A stretch of DNA of 64,000 nt from Nitrospirota bacterium (GTDB lineage Bacteria; Nitrospirota; Thermodesulfovibrionia; Thermodesulfovibrionales; UBA6898): NCBI GenBank assembly GCA_016214855.1, contig JACRMT010000002.1, forward strand, positions 1 to 64,000. The letters are read 5' to 3'. The notes below the pieces were generated by a model. The model saw nothing but the letters and a program-made list of their open reading frames with translations, was not told the DNA's origin and ran no database searches. Positions 9,817 through 18,375 of the stretch are shown one piece after another. Within the stretch, counting starts at the first letter, position 1. Every line of letters begins with the position of its first letter. The position numbers and the translations under genes are program-made.

Positions 9817-11130
9817 TCATACCTTGATATGCAGCATTGGCAGGCCCAATCTCTGTCGTTTGTTCTCTCCCTTTAGCAACTCGCTTGTGCGTTTCGGGGT
9901 GTCGCCACGCTCTCCTTCATGCCGTGCCTGCTGTTTTGTCGGCAGACTTGCGCCATGAAACACGGTATATTTGCCGTATCTGTCGGACAGCTCATCAATA
10001 GCGCTGTATACCCTGCTCATCTTCTCTATCTTTGCCTGATCGTCAAAAAGCGTGTAATGGATATCTGTTTCATGCATCAGTCCGGCAAGCACAACCCCTG
10101 TCTGACGATAGAGATGGTGCGGACGATAAAGCTGTTGCGCTCCGTCTCTCAGAGATTCAAAGAGGTCAGCAGGATATGCTGAAGGCCGGGTCAGCTTCAG
10201 TTCGATCCCGGTATCCCTGAAATCCTGTGTCCTGAGAAAGACAACGAGGCGTGTTGCTGCAAGGTTGTGACGCCTGGCCTTTATGCAGGCATTTTCGAGG
10301 TTCTTCGAGAGTTGGGCAAAGATGAAAGCCTCGTCATGGGATGGAGGGGTGAAGGTCTTTGTTTTGCTGATCGACTGATAGCTGTTTTTGGATTCTGCAC
10401 TGACCGGATAAATGCTCCTACCGTTCAGCTCTTGCCAGATCTCATGGTATGGCTTCGAAAGATGCTTTTTTATGAACTCCTCATCTCTCTTTGCAAGATC
10501 GAGCGCGGTAACAATGCCGAACTTTCTGAGAAAGGCCGCAGTATTCGGTCCGATACCCCAGACCTTTTCTGCAGGGAGCCTGCCCAGATACAGGTGGATA
10601 TCCCTGCCCGGTATTATGGTCAGGCCATGGGGTTTATTATACTTTGATCCTATCTTGGCCAGGACCTTTGAGAGGCTTACGCCGACAGAGACGGTGATCC
10701 CCAGCTCCCTTTCGACCGTCTCCTGCATCTTTTGAGCGATCGACCCATATGAGCCGTGGAAATTTCTCCTGAGGCCTGTCAGGTCAACAAAGGCCTCGTC
10801 TATGGAATACTCCTCAACATCAGGAGAGAAGCGCCTGAGTATCTCGAACATCCTGACCGAGAAGAGACTGTAGGTCTCATAATCTGAAGGCAGGATGACT
10901 GCATCAGGGCAGAGTTTTTTTACGTCACGAAGCGGCACGCCGCGCGAAACTCCCCGCGCCTTTGCCTCATAGCTGGCAGCTGAAACAATACCCCGCTCCT
11001 TGCCGGTGATCACAGGCCTTCCTTTGAGCTCCGGATGGATCGCCTGTTCACATGACGTAAAGAAGGCATCTGCATCGAGGTGAAGGATGGCCTGAGGCCA
11101 GGAACGGATAGTTAAGGGTTGTGTGGTCAT
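9817..11130 (-). CDS. dinB: Y-family translesion DNA polymerase (DinB/UmuC type)
   Basis: This 437-residue protein has Y-family catalytic motifs: HLDADAFFTS near the N-terminus and YSIDEAFVDL near residue 110, with SKVLAKIGSKYNKP in the palm and a helix-hairpin-helix GIGPNT. The little-finger region follows (~240-370). The tail ends in a hydrophobic segment (RLGLPMLHIKV) that could be a clamp-binding motif. It lies 24 bp downstream of the lexA-like gene, an arrangement like umuDC, so it should be damage-inducible. Assignment between DinB and UmuC subgroups is uncertain. Confidence 0.9.
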   Translation of the reverse strand: MTTQPLTIRSWPQAILHLDADAFFTSCEQAIHPELKGRPVITGKERGIVSAASYEAKARGVSRGVPLRDVKKLCPDAVILPSDYETYSLFSVRMFEILRRFSPDVEEYSIDEAFVDLTGLRRNFHGSYGSIAQKMQETVERELGITVSVGVSLSKVLAKIGSKYNKPHGLTIIPGRDIHLYLGRLPAEKVWGIGPNTAAFLRKFGIVTALDLAKRDEEFIKKHLSKPYHEIWQELNGRSIYPVSAESKNSYQSISKTKTFTPPSHDEAFIFAQLSKNLENACIKARRHNLAATRLVVFLRTQDFRDTGIELKLTRPSAYPADLFESLRDGAQQLYRPHHLYRQTGVVLAGLMHETDIHYTLFDDQAKIEKMSRVYSAIDELSDRYGKYTVFHGASLPTKQQARHEGERGDTPKRTSELLKGENKRQRLGLPMLHIKV

Positions 11131-11154
11131 GCCCGGTGCTCCCGTACAATAATG

Positions 11155-11748
11155 CTAACGGTATTTTCTGACTACTGCGGTTACAACGCCAGCGATCTTG
11201 AGCTCTTTCTTCGGCCTGATAGGTTTGTACAGGGGATTGGCAGGGATTAGGGTGACGCCTTCCCCTCTCTTTTTGAGATATTTCATGGTCCATTCTCCGT
11301 CAACCTCTGCAATGACAATATCCCCGCTCTTGGGGTCCTGCCCTTTGTCAATGATCACCATATCACCGGGGAGTATGCCTGCCCCGGACATGGAATCCCC
11401 TGAGACCTTGAGCATGAAGGTGGCTGATGGGTTCTGTATGAGCAGATCATCAAGGGAGAGGGTGTCTGCAAGCTCTTCTTCTGCAGGGCTCGGGAATCCA
11501 GCCTCTACCGTGCCGAGCATCCGTAACGGCAGGGCAAGGGAGCCCGGGATGAGCCTGCCTTTTTCATCTTTTGACAAGACATTGTTCTGCTGGAGCCTGC
11601 TGACAAGCTTATGTACGGCGTTCTTGGAGCGCAGCCCTATGAGCTCACCGATCTCCGCAAAGCTCGGCATCCTGCCCTTCTGATGATAAAAATGAGCAAT
11701 GCTTTTTGCCCTCGAAAGGGTCTTTTCCTCTGACGCCTGCTTTGTCAT
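11155..11748 (-). CDS. lexA: LexA-type SOS repressor
   Basis: The 197-residue protein has an N-terminal winged helix (~1-65; MPSFAEIGELIGLRS) and a C-terminal S24 self-cleavage domain. The cleavage site Ala-Gly lies in VEAGFPS (~81-82), the catalytic serine in SGDSMSG (~118) and the lysine in WTMKYL (~155). RecA-triggered cleavage should derepress this operon. The -10 of its promoter ends only 5 bp before the ATG, so the mRNA is predicted to be leaderless. A downstream in-frame ATG would delete the recognition helix. Confidence 0.92.
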   Translation of the reverse strand: MTKQASEEKTLSRAKSIAHFYHQKGRMPSFAEIGELIGLRSKNAVHKLVSRLQQNNVLSKDEKGRLIPGSLALPLRMLGTVEAGFPSPAEEELADTLSLDDLLIQNPSATFMLKVSGDSMSGAGILPGDMVIIDKGQDPKSGDIVIAEVDGEWTMKYLKKRGEGVTLIPANPLYKPIRPKKELKIAGVVTAVVRKYR

Positions 11749-11753
11749 GGTCC

Positions 11754-11783
11754 ATTATAGAGTGAACGTTCGTTCACTGTCAA
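11754..11783 (-). promoter_or_regulatory. lexA promoter with SOS box in the spacer
   Basis: On the minus strand TTGACA (11778-11783) and TATAAT (11754-11759), both exact consensus, are 18 bp apart. The spacer and adjacent base hold the palindrome AGTGAACGTTCGTTCACT (11761-11778), which contains GAAC-N4-GTTC, the LexA box of Gram-positive-type LexA. Repressor bound here would block RNA polymerase directly. Confidence 0.85.
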
Positions 11784-11828
11784 GGGTCTTTCTCTTGTGA
11801 TATCCTGAGGCAGGATGAACAGATAACC

Positions 11829-12887
11829 ATGATCAATGAAAAAGCGATAAAAGCCTATGTTCTGAAGGAATTCAGGGATATTATCAATGTCGGGATCAGG
11901 AAGCTCGGTTCAGGGGTTCAGGGCTCGGGTTTTCTGGTAGAGATGCAGACAAAAGAGGGTCTTAGATCATATGTGGTGAAGTCGCTTCTTGCCGAGGGCT
12001 TCGGCCATGACTATCCCTCTGACAGGGCAGCGGTCTTTCTTCAGGACCTCGATGAATATGCCAATCTGCCGAACCATGTGAAGGCCATGGATGTACTTGC
12101 AGAGATGGAAGACGGGACTGTGAAGCCGGTCGGCGGCGGAATAGAATATTATCTGATGATGGAGACGGTCGAAGGCAGGGACTATTTCAATGACCTCGCC
12201 GAGTTTACAGGCAAGGAGCGCCTTGAGGAGAGGGACATTGCAAAGATCAGGGCAATGGCATCCTATCTCGGCAGGATACATGCAGTGAAGAATGGATCAA
12301 AGACCCTGTACTGGCGGAAGCTCCGTGATACGGTCGGCCATGGCGAATGCCTCATGGGCGTCTTTGACATTTACCCTGACGGGACCCTGCCTTATGAAGA
12401 GATGGCAGAAATCGTAAAAAGATCGGTTGACTGGACGTATAAGCTGAAGCCGCGATATAAAAGACTCTCTCAGATACATGGAGACTTTCATCCGGGCAAT
12501 ATATGGTTTAAAGAGGCGAAGGGCGAGCAGCCGGAATTCGTGTTGCTCGACCGGAGCCGAGGCCCCTGGGGAGAGCCTGCTGATGACCTGACAGCCATGG
12601 CGATCAACTACATCTTCTTTTCGATCAGGAATCACGGCGATTTAAGAGGAGCGTATCTCGAAGGACTGAAGCTCTTCATTGATGACTATGTCCGGTTCTC
12701 CGGCGATGCAGAGATCCTTGAAGTGACCGCACCTTTCTTTGCCTTCCGCTGCGCAGTTGTTGCCAATCCTGTCTTTTATCCTGACCTGTCCGCAGAGGCG
12801 AGGAGAAAGATATTTAATTTCGCGAGGGCTGTTCTGTCAGCAGAACGATTTGAAGTGGAGAAGGTGAATGATTATCTGGTCGGTTAA
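11829..12887 (+). CDS. Aminoglycoside-phosphotransferase-fold kinase, substrate unknown
   Basis: This 352-residue protein has the APH/choline-kinase fold. The Brenner motif HGDFHPGNI (~220) supplies the catalytic Asp and metal-binding Asn, followed by LLDRSRGPWGEPADDL, where the Asp binds metal. The N-terminal lobe carries a glycine-rich loop (LGSGVQGSGF) and a lysine in YVVKSL. Family members phosphorylate small hydroxyl compounds; neighbours do not reveal the substrate. It diverges from lexA, sharing an 80-bp intergenic region with the SOS operator, and overlaps the next, convergent gene by 4 bp. Confidence 0.85.
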   Translation: MINEKAIKAYVLKEFRDIINVGIRKLGSGVQGSGFLVEMQTKEGLRSYVVKSLLAEGFGHDYPSDRAAVFLQDLDEYANLPNHVKAMDVLAEMEDGTVKPVGGGIEYYLMMETVEGRDYFNDLAEFTGKERLEERDIAKIRAMASYLGRIHAVKNGSKTLYWRKLRDTVGHGECLMGVFDIYPDGTLPYEEMAEIVKRSVDWTYKLKPRYKRLSQIHGDFHPGNIWFKEAKGEQPEFVLLDRSRGPWGEPADDLTAMAINYIFFSIRNHGDLRGAYLEGLKLFIDDYVRFSGDAEILEVTAPFFAFRCAVVANPVFYPDLSAEARRKIFNFARAVLSAERFEVEKVNDYLVG

Positions 12888-13570
12888 AACTTCTTCTGGT
12901 TCGGCATTCTGATGTAATTTTCCCAGACCGAGAAGAGTTCAGCCGTTGCCTTGAGGTCCCCTGCACAGTACCGTGCAATATCCATATGTTTTCCTGCCTT
13001 GAAAAGGTCCTTCACCTCATATCCTGTGATGCCTTCTGCCTTTGGGCTCCTGATGTCAAAGGCCCTGCACCACATGTCAAGGCTGAACTTCCTGCGTGAT
13101 GCGCCAAAAAAGGTGAGCTGGTCAAAAAGGTCTATGTGTGCGTCGCCATACCGGTTCGGCATCAGGTCGCGGAGCGGTTTAATCTTATGCACTGCCGAGC
13201 GTATCATGATGAAGGGACAGTCAAACCCTCTGCCGTTAAAGGTGACGAACTGGTTATAGTTCTTTATGGTCTCCCAGAACCGCTGGATGATCTCCTGTTC
13301 GGTGCCGTTTTCATAGGTTATGCCTTCTTCTTCAAACGGCAGAAGCGGGGCAGCATGGTTCTGAAAGAAGACCGCCCCTCTGCATTTATCAGGATCGTAC
13401 ATGCCGATAGCAACGATCTCTGCAGTAAGGGGGTAGAACGAGAGGCTCTCTTTTACGTCTTTTTTCTCTTCCTCGGTCTCTGCCCACTTGAGCAGGTAAT
13501 CCTGTACAGCAGGCTCCAGGGAATCAAAATCCCTTCCAGCGGTTTCTATATCGAAAATTATGCGTGCCAT
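12884..13570 (-). CDS. DEDD-type 3'-5' exonuclease
   Basis: This 228-residue protein resembles the PolB-exonuclease-like group (DNA_pol_B_exo2 or RNase_H_2). The first motif is IIFDIETA at residues 4-11, the second FVTFNGRGFDCPF near residue 110, and the third RYCAGDLKATAEL near 200, supplying the four acidic metal ligands. It is likely a single-strand exonuclease in DNA or RNA metabolism. It converges on the phosphotransferase gene with a 4-bp overlap. Confidence 0.8.
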   Translation of the reverse strand: MARIIFDIETAGRDFDSLEPAVQDYLLKWAETEEEKKDVKESLSFYPLTAEIVAIGMYDPDKCRGAVFFQNHAAPLLPFEEEGITYENGTEQEIIQRFWETIKNYNQFVTFNGRGFDCPFIMIRSAVHKIKPLRDLMPNRYGDAHIDLFDQLTFFGASRRKFSLDMWCRAFDIRSPKAEGITGYEVKDLFKAGKHMDIARYCAGDLKATAELFSVWENYIRMPNQKKF

Positions 13571-13669
13571 TTCAAACCAGTAATGCGTAATGTGTGATTA
13601 GTGATGAGTGCCCGAAAGAGATCTGCCTGTCCTTACTCATTACCCATAACCCTTTACCCATTACTGCCG
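13571..13669. repeat. Imperfect inverted repeat of TAATG-rich units
   Basis: The left half has GTAATG, GATTAGTGATGAGT and similar units; the right half contains ACTCATTACCC and CCCATTAC, roughly the reverse complement. It can fold into a long imperfect hairpin downstream of ctpA and upstream of the exonuclease gene. It may be a small interspersed repeat or a transcription stop. Confidence 0.4.
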
Positions 13670-14968
13670 TTATGATGCCTTAGGCAGTTCCTTGAAGACG
13701 TTCCAGGTCTTGAGGATGTCCACGGCCCTCTGAAGCTGGATATCGTCCTTCTCATCCACTTCAATTGGTGCGGTCTCCTTTTCCTCTCCTTTTGGATCTG
13801 CCTGTTCATTCTTCAGGTGGCGTTCAAGGTCTTTTTCCCTGAGCACGGGATGCTCTTTTGTGCCGTTCTTCGCCTCGAGCTTCACGATGATGTCCGGAGT
13901 GATGCCGGTCCCCTGGATGGACTTGCCTTTTGGTGTGTAGTATTTTGCCGTTGTCAGCCGGAGACCTGAGCCGTCGGAGAGCGGTATTACGGTCTGGACA
14001 GAACCCTTGCCGAAGGTCACGGTGCCGAGGGTCACGGCCCTGTTCCAGTCCTTGAGCGCGCCTGCAACGATCTCGGATGCGCTTGCGCTTCCCTGGTTTA
14101 TGAGCACTACCATGGGGAGCTTGAAGTGGTCGTCATTATTTGTATAGAGCTCGGATTTTTCACCGCTTCTTGTTTTCGTATACACAACAAGCTTTCCCTT
14201 TTCCAGAAACTGACTTGCCACGTCAATAGAGCTGTTGAGCAGACCCCCTGGATCGTTCCTGAGATCAAGGACAAGAGATGTTATTTTTTCCTCGTTCAGT
14301 CTCTTCAGCGCAGCGGCAAGGTCATTTGAGGTCTGCTCCTGGAACTGATTGATCTTTATATATCCGATGCTGCCTTCGAGGACCTTTGATTTTACGCTCT
14401 TGACCTTGATGATCTCGCGTGTCAGGGTGAAGTCCTTACTATCTTTCCAGCCTTCTCTCATGATACTGATGACAACGGTTGTCTTGGGCGTACCCCTCAT
14501 TTTTGAGACTGCATCATGCAGGGTCATGTCGCGCGTGGTGACGTTGTTGATCTTGACGATCTTGTCCCCTGCCTTTATGCCTGCCCTGAATGCAGGCGTG
14601 TCTTCAATGGGAGCAATGACCGTCAGCATGCTCTCTTTCATGCCGATCTGGATGCCGATGCCGCCGAATTCGCCCTTTGTTTCAACCTGCATATCCTTAT
14701 ATCCTTCTGCGGTCATGAAACTCGAGTGCGGGTCAAGTGAACTGAGCATGCCCCTGATCGCCCCATACACAAGGTCTTTTGACTTCACGTCCTCCACATA
14801 ATGTTTCTTTACCATCGAAAGGACCTCGGTAAAGGTCTTGAGCTCCTCATATCCCTCGCCTTCAGCGCTCACTGCAGTGACAGACAGCCTGCCAAGGACT
14901 ATGCCTGTGGTTGCCACTGCCAGGACAAGGAAGAATACAAGAAATGTCTGCTTCTTTATCTTAAACAT
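13670..14968 (-). CDS. ctpA: C-terminal processing protease, S41 family
   Basis: This 432-residue exported protease has an N-terminal TM/signal anchor (~7-30). A PDZ domain (~90-170, with GGIGIQIG and AGDKIVKI) precedes the tail-specific protease domain. The catalytic serine lies in GSASASEIVAGAL (~300) and the lysine in TFGKGSVQ (~325). It cleaves proteins from their C-termini in the periplasm and in other bacteria often controls peptidoglycan hydrolases. It is the last gene after ftsE, ftsX and the EnvC-like gene, consistent with wall remodelling. Confidence 0.93.
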   Translation of the reverse strand: MFKIKKQTFLVFFLVLAVATTGIVLGRLSVTAVSAEGEGYEELKTFTEVLSMVKKHYVEDVKSKDLVYGAIRGMLSSLDPHSSFMTAEGYKDMQVETKGEFGGIGIQIGMKESMLTVIAPIEDTPAFRAGIKAGDKIVKINNVTTRDMTLHDAVSKMRGTPKTTVVISIMREGWKDSKDFTLTREIIKVKSVKSKVLEGSIGYIKINQFQEQTSNDLAAALKRLNEEKITSLVLDLRNDPGGLLNSSIDVASQFLEKGKLVVYTKTRSGEKSELYTNNDDHFKLPMVVLINQGSASASEIVAGALKDWNRAVTLGTVTFGKGSVQTVIPLSDGSGLRLTTAKYYTPKGKSIQGTGITPDIIVKLEAKNGTKEHPVLREKDLERHLKNEQADPKGEEKETAPIEVDEKDDIQLQRAVDILKTWNVFKELPKAS

Positions 14969-14987
14969 GCTGATACGACCTCCTGAT

Positions 14988-16118
14988 TTATCTCTTCTTC
15001 TTTTTCAGCCATTGGGCCGGGTCAAGCGGTTTACCTTTGTACCTGATCTCAAAGTATATTCCCTGAGCGTTGAGGACGCCTGATGTCCCGACCTTTCCTA
15101 TTACCTGGTTCTCTTTTATTATATCCCCAACCTTTGAAAAAATCTCGGCAAGGTTGCCGTAGAGCGTGTGATACCCGCTGCCGTGGTTGATGATAACGAG
15201 CTGGCCGAACCCTTTGAACCATTCGGCGAAGATCACTTTGCCCCCGTACACTGCCCGCGCATCTCCGGGAGAGTCTGTCTGGATATGGATGCCGTTTCTG
15301 AAGACCGGCGTATCAAACTGCGGGTCCTTGTGGGAGCCGTAGGGGATCGCTATTCTCCCGTCTGCAGGCCAGAGGAGTTTTCCCTTGAGCTGGGTAAAGC
15401 CTTTTCCTTCATAATCGCCTGTTTTTGTCGATTCCCTGATGATCTCGAGCAATCTGCGCGATGCCTCTCTCAGTTCAGCGATCATCTTCTGACGCGTTGC
15501 CTTTTCTGTTCTGACAGAGTGGAGAATGTTCTCTTTTTCCCTTTTCTTTTCTGCGAGCTCCGCTTCTTTTGACCTGACCCTGTCCTGCCGGGTCTGGAAC
15601 TCCAGCCTGAGGCCTTCGAGTTTCTGCTGTTCCGTATCCAGCTTCAGGAGGTTCTCACGGTATGCTTTCTGGATCTTCTGTTCATGGAGGGTGATATGCT
15701 CAAGGTACTTCCAGGTCCTCATGAGCTGCGCCATGTCTTCGGCGCTCAGCACCTGCGTCAGGACATCTCCACCGTAACCGAGGCGGTTCATGGAGCGGAG
15801 CTTTCTTCTGATCCAGTTCTTCTGCCGCTCAAGGCTGCGTTTTATCTTCTCCATCTCGACGGCAATGCTGCTGATGGCGGCCTCTGTCTGCTTCAGATTG
15901 GAGCGGTACTTCCTGAGGTCTGTTTCTGCGGTGTTCAGCTTTTTGCTCACGGCATCAAGCTCGTTCAGCACTGAGGCCTCACGCTCCTGGGCAGCGCTCA
16001 GTTTCTTTTTTTCTTCGTCGATCTTCTCCTGGATCTTCTTATACTCCAGCTCAGACGGGGCAGCAACGGAGATCGAAGGACAGATGAGCGCAAGGATAAG
16101 GAGAGCGGCAAGGATCAT
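14988..16118 (-). CDS. envC: EnvC-like murein hydrolase activator (degenerate LytM)
   Basis: This 376-residue exported protein has a signal peptide (~1-19), a long coiled coil (~25-240) and a C-terminal LytM/M23 fold. The zinc ligands of active M23 enzymes are missing: the usual HxGxD position reads RNGIH, the YxHL position YGNL, and the final histidine position IYFEIR. It is therefore likely an activator of an amidase, like EnvC, and not a hydrolase itself. Its start shares one base with the ftsX stop (TGATG), and FtsEX is the known partner of EnvC. Confidence 0.9.
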   Translation of the reverse strand: MILAALLILALICPSISVAAPSELEYKKIQEKIDEEKKKLSAAQEREASVLNELDAVSKKLNTAETDLRKYRSNLKQTEAAISSIAVEMEKIKRSLERQKNWIRRKLRSMNRLGYGGDVLTQVLSAEDMAQLMRTWKYLEHITLHEQKIQKAYRENLLKLDTEQQKLEGLRLEFQTRQDRVRSKEAELAEKKREKENILHSVRTEKATRQKMIAELREASRRLLEIIRESTKTGDYEGKGFTQLKGKLLWPADGRIAIPYGSHKDPQFDTPVFRNGIHIQTDSPGDARAVYGGKVIFAEWFKGFGQLVIINHGSGYHTLYGNLAEIFSKVGDIIKENQVIGKVGTSGVLNAQGIYFEIRYKGKPLDPAQWLKKKKR

Positions 16119-16999
16119 CAGTATTTGAGCCTTCCCAGTGCGATCGCTGCCCCAAAAATGCCGAGCAGCATGCCGATCACGGGAAGGAAAAGAAATACGC
16201 CGGAAGGGAAGAGAACTGTCTTGAAAAGCGGCACCGAGATGATGAGCCTGAGAAACAGAAAATGATGAAGAAGAAATACGGCGGCAAGGCTTGAGACCCC
16301 AGCGGTTATGCCGATAGCAGCACCTTCGATAATGAAGGGGGCCCGGATGAAGCCTTTTGTTGCGCCGAGGAGCTTGAAGGTCTCGATCTCATCGGTCCTG
16401 CGATAAAAGAGGATCTTCACGGTGCTGTAGCAGACGAATACAATGCCGGTGCTGAGGATGATGGCAAGGACAAGGCCGGTTATCTTCACGCCGGCTTTGA
16501 TGTTCTGCAGGACCGTGAGGAATTTTTCGCCGTAATCGACCTCTGAGATGCCTTTGATCCTTTTCGTCTCGTCCGCAAGCTGTTTGACCGAATCTGTGCC
16601 CATTGCATCCTTTTTCAGCTTTACGTCGAGAGAGTCGGGCAGCGGATTATCCTCAAGTCCTTCCAATACATACTGGGAATTCTTGAGCGTGCTTTTTAAC
16701 TCTTTGAACGCTTCGTCCCGGGAAATGAACTTGACCGAGGAGACCGCCCGCTTGGCCCTGACCGCACTGATCACCTGATCGATCTTCTCCTGAGTGAGAT
16801 TGCTGTCGAGGTACGCGACCAGAGAAAATTTCTCAGGCAGGTTCCGCGTGGCTATTTCGATATTGTAAAAGACGAAAAAGCTGATGCTGATGATGAAGAG
16901 CCCGGCAAAGATCGTGAGCATGGAGAGCAGGTTGATCCACTTATCTTTTTTCAGGCTTTGCAGAGCAAGTTTGAATGCATAGGATGTCGGCATCAGCAT
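16118..16999 (-). CDS. ftsX: Cell-division protein FtsX
   Basis: This 293-residue membrane protein has four predicted TM segments: one at ~22-45, then after the extracellular loop (~50-165) three in the C-terminal half. This is the FtsX topology. The loop contacts EnvC-type activators and couples ATP hydrolysis by FtsE to wall hydrolysis at the septum. It overlaps ftsE by 7 bp and the envC-like gene by 1 bp. Confidence 0.93.
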   Translation of the reverse strand: MLMPTSYAFKLALQSLKKDKWINLLSMLTIFAGLFIISISFFVFYNIEIATRNLPEKFSLVAYLDSNLTQEKIDQVISAVRAKRAVSSVKFISRDEAFKELKSTLKNSQYVLEGLEDNPLPDSLDVKLKKDAMGTDSVKQLADETKRIKGISEVDYGEKFLTVLQNIKAGVKITGLVLAIILSTGIVFVCYSTVKILFYRRTDEIETFKLLGATKGFIRAPFIIEGAAIGITAGVSSLAAVFLLHHFLFLRLIISVPLFKTVLFPSGVFLFLPVIGMLLGIFGAAIALGRLKY

Positions 17000-17673
17000 A
17001 CCCCCTGGCTTACCAGCGTCCCGGCCTCAAGCCGAAGCACCCGTTTGCCCGAGTTCATATAGAGTTCCCGGTTGTGTGTTGCGATCAGGATGGTCGTGCC
17101 CTTCGCATGAATATCCTTGAATGTCTTCAGTACGTCTTCAGCCGTATCAGGGTCGAGGTTGCCGGTCGGTTCATCTGCGAGCAGGACGGTCGGTTCTGCG
17201 ACGATCGCACGGGCGATCACGATCCTCTGCTGCTCTCCCCCGGAAAGTCTCCTGGGATAACTGTCAGCTTTGTGCCGGAGATTGACGGTCTTGAGCGCTT
17301 CATAGACCCGCATCTTGATCTCCCGTTCACCAATGCCGCGGATCCTGAGCGCAAGCGCAATGTTCTCGAAAATGTTCCTGTTATCGAGGAGCCTGAAGTC
17401 CTGGAACACCACGCCGATATTGCGGCGCACAAAGGGGATGCTTGACTCCCGGAGAGATCCTGTTTCCCATCCGGCGATCGTGATGTTGCCCTGGTCAGGC
17501 ATCTCTGCAAGGTACACCAGCTTGAGCATGGTCGTTTTGCCCGATCCGCTTGGCCCGGTCAGAAATACCATCTCTCCCTTTTCGATCGAGCAGGTCACCT
17601 CCCGCAAAGCAGTCTGAAGCTCATACTCCTTGGTGACGTTCTCAAAATGTATCATTGGGTCTGACTGTTCCAT
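16993..17673 (-). CDS. ftsE: Cell-division ATP-binding protein FtsE
   Basis: This 226-residue ABC ATPase has Walker [11 protein letters not shown]-loop region [12 protein letters not shown], signature LSGGEQQR and Walker [12 protein letters not shown]. The LLDNRN stretch after the Q-loop is typical of FtsE. It partners with FtsX. Its ATG directly follows the stop codon of the upstream conserved gene, so all five genes from 18180 down to 13670 probably form one transcript. Confidence 0.95.
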   Translation of the reverse strand: MEQSDPMIHFENVTKEYELQTALREVTCSIEKGEMVFLTGPSGSGKTTMLKLVYLAEMPDQGNITIAGWETGSLRESSIPFVRRNIGVVFQDFRLLDNRNIFENIALALRIRGIGEREIKMRVYEALKTVNLRHKADSYPRRLSGGEQQRIVIARAIVAEPTVLLADEPTGNLDPDTAEDVLKTFKDIHAKGTTILIATHNRELYMNSGKRVLRLEAGTLVSQGVC

Positions 17674-18180
17674 CTAGTTATCTTCTTCTTTCATGATGTA
17701 GTCGAGGAGGATATCATCGAGGCTTTTGGTTATCTGTTTTTTGTCAATCTCCGGCTCAGAAGGCTTTTCTTTCTCAGGTGCTGCAGATCGTGTCTGAGCG
17801 GGTTCGACAGGTTTTTCTTCTGCAGGCGGCGCAGGACTTGTCTGAACGGGTGCTGCCGGGACTGAAGGGTGAGGGTGAAGAGCTGTTGCTTCTGCGGTTG
17901 GCCCAGGCGCCGGCTGGGAAGCGGCAACATCCTGGGTATGTTTGCCGGCGATCAATTCCTTGATCATTGCCTTGTGCTGTTCCTTCATCATTTCCTGCAC
18001 GGTTTCTTTATAGTCAGGGGATGATGCTATTTCTGCGTAGCTTACTTTCTTTCTGGAAAGAATGGTCCCCTTGTTATAAAGCAGGGTGATAATGTGCGGG
18101 TTCTTGAGACCGCTGTCCTCGGTCTGAACGTGATACACGATTCCTTTATACGATATGTTGGTGTTATAGCCGACGAGCAT
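17674..18180 (-). CDS. Conserved protein of unknown function upstream of ftsE
   Basis: From ATG 18180 the protein has 168 residues. A compact N-terminal part (~1-75; YNTNISYKG, YHVQTEDSG, ITLLYNKG) resembles conserved uncharacterised proteins of delta-type bacteria. A Pro/Ala/Glu-rich linker (~85-140) and an acidic C-terminal helix follow. The frame remains open for ~135 codons upstream, but those overlap dppA on the other strand and look like an antisense shadow. A TATAAT ends 7 bp before this ATG, hinting at a leaderless start. Function unknown; its position suggests a link to division or envelope. Confidence 0.65.
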   Translation of the reverse strand: MLVGYNTNISYKGIVYHVQTEDSGLKNPHIITLLYNKGTILSRKKVSYAEIASSPDYKETVQEMMKEQHKAMIKELIAGKHTQDVAASQPAPGPTAEATALHPHPSVPAAPVQTSPAPPAEEKPVEPAQTRSAAPEKEKPSEPEIDKKQITKSLDDILLDYIMKEEDN

Positions 18181-18375
18181 ATTGACTATTATAATAGAAA
18201 CAGGGGCTTCGGGCATATTATTTAGCATAGGGCCCAAGTAGGGGAGAAAACAGTCATCACCTTTTGCTCTTTCCTCTGACATTTCCGGCCTGACAAATAT
18301 CCCATACGATCGTTCTCTGCGATATGCCATTCCCCTCATTGCAAAACAGGAAAATATTACAGTATCCTTAATTCC

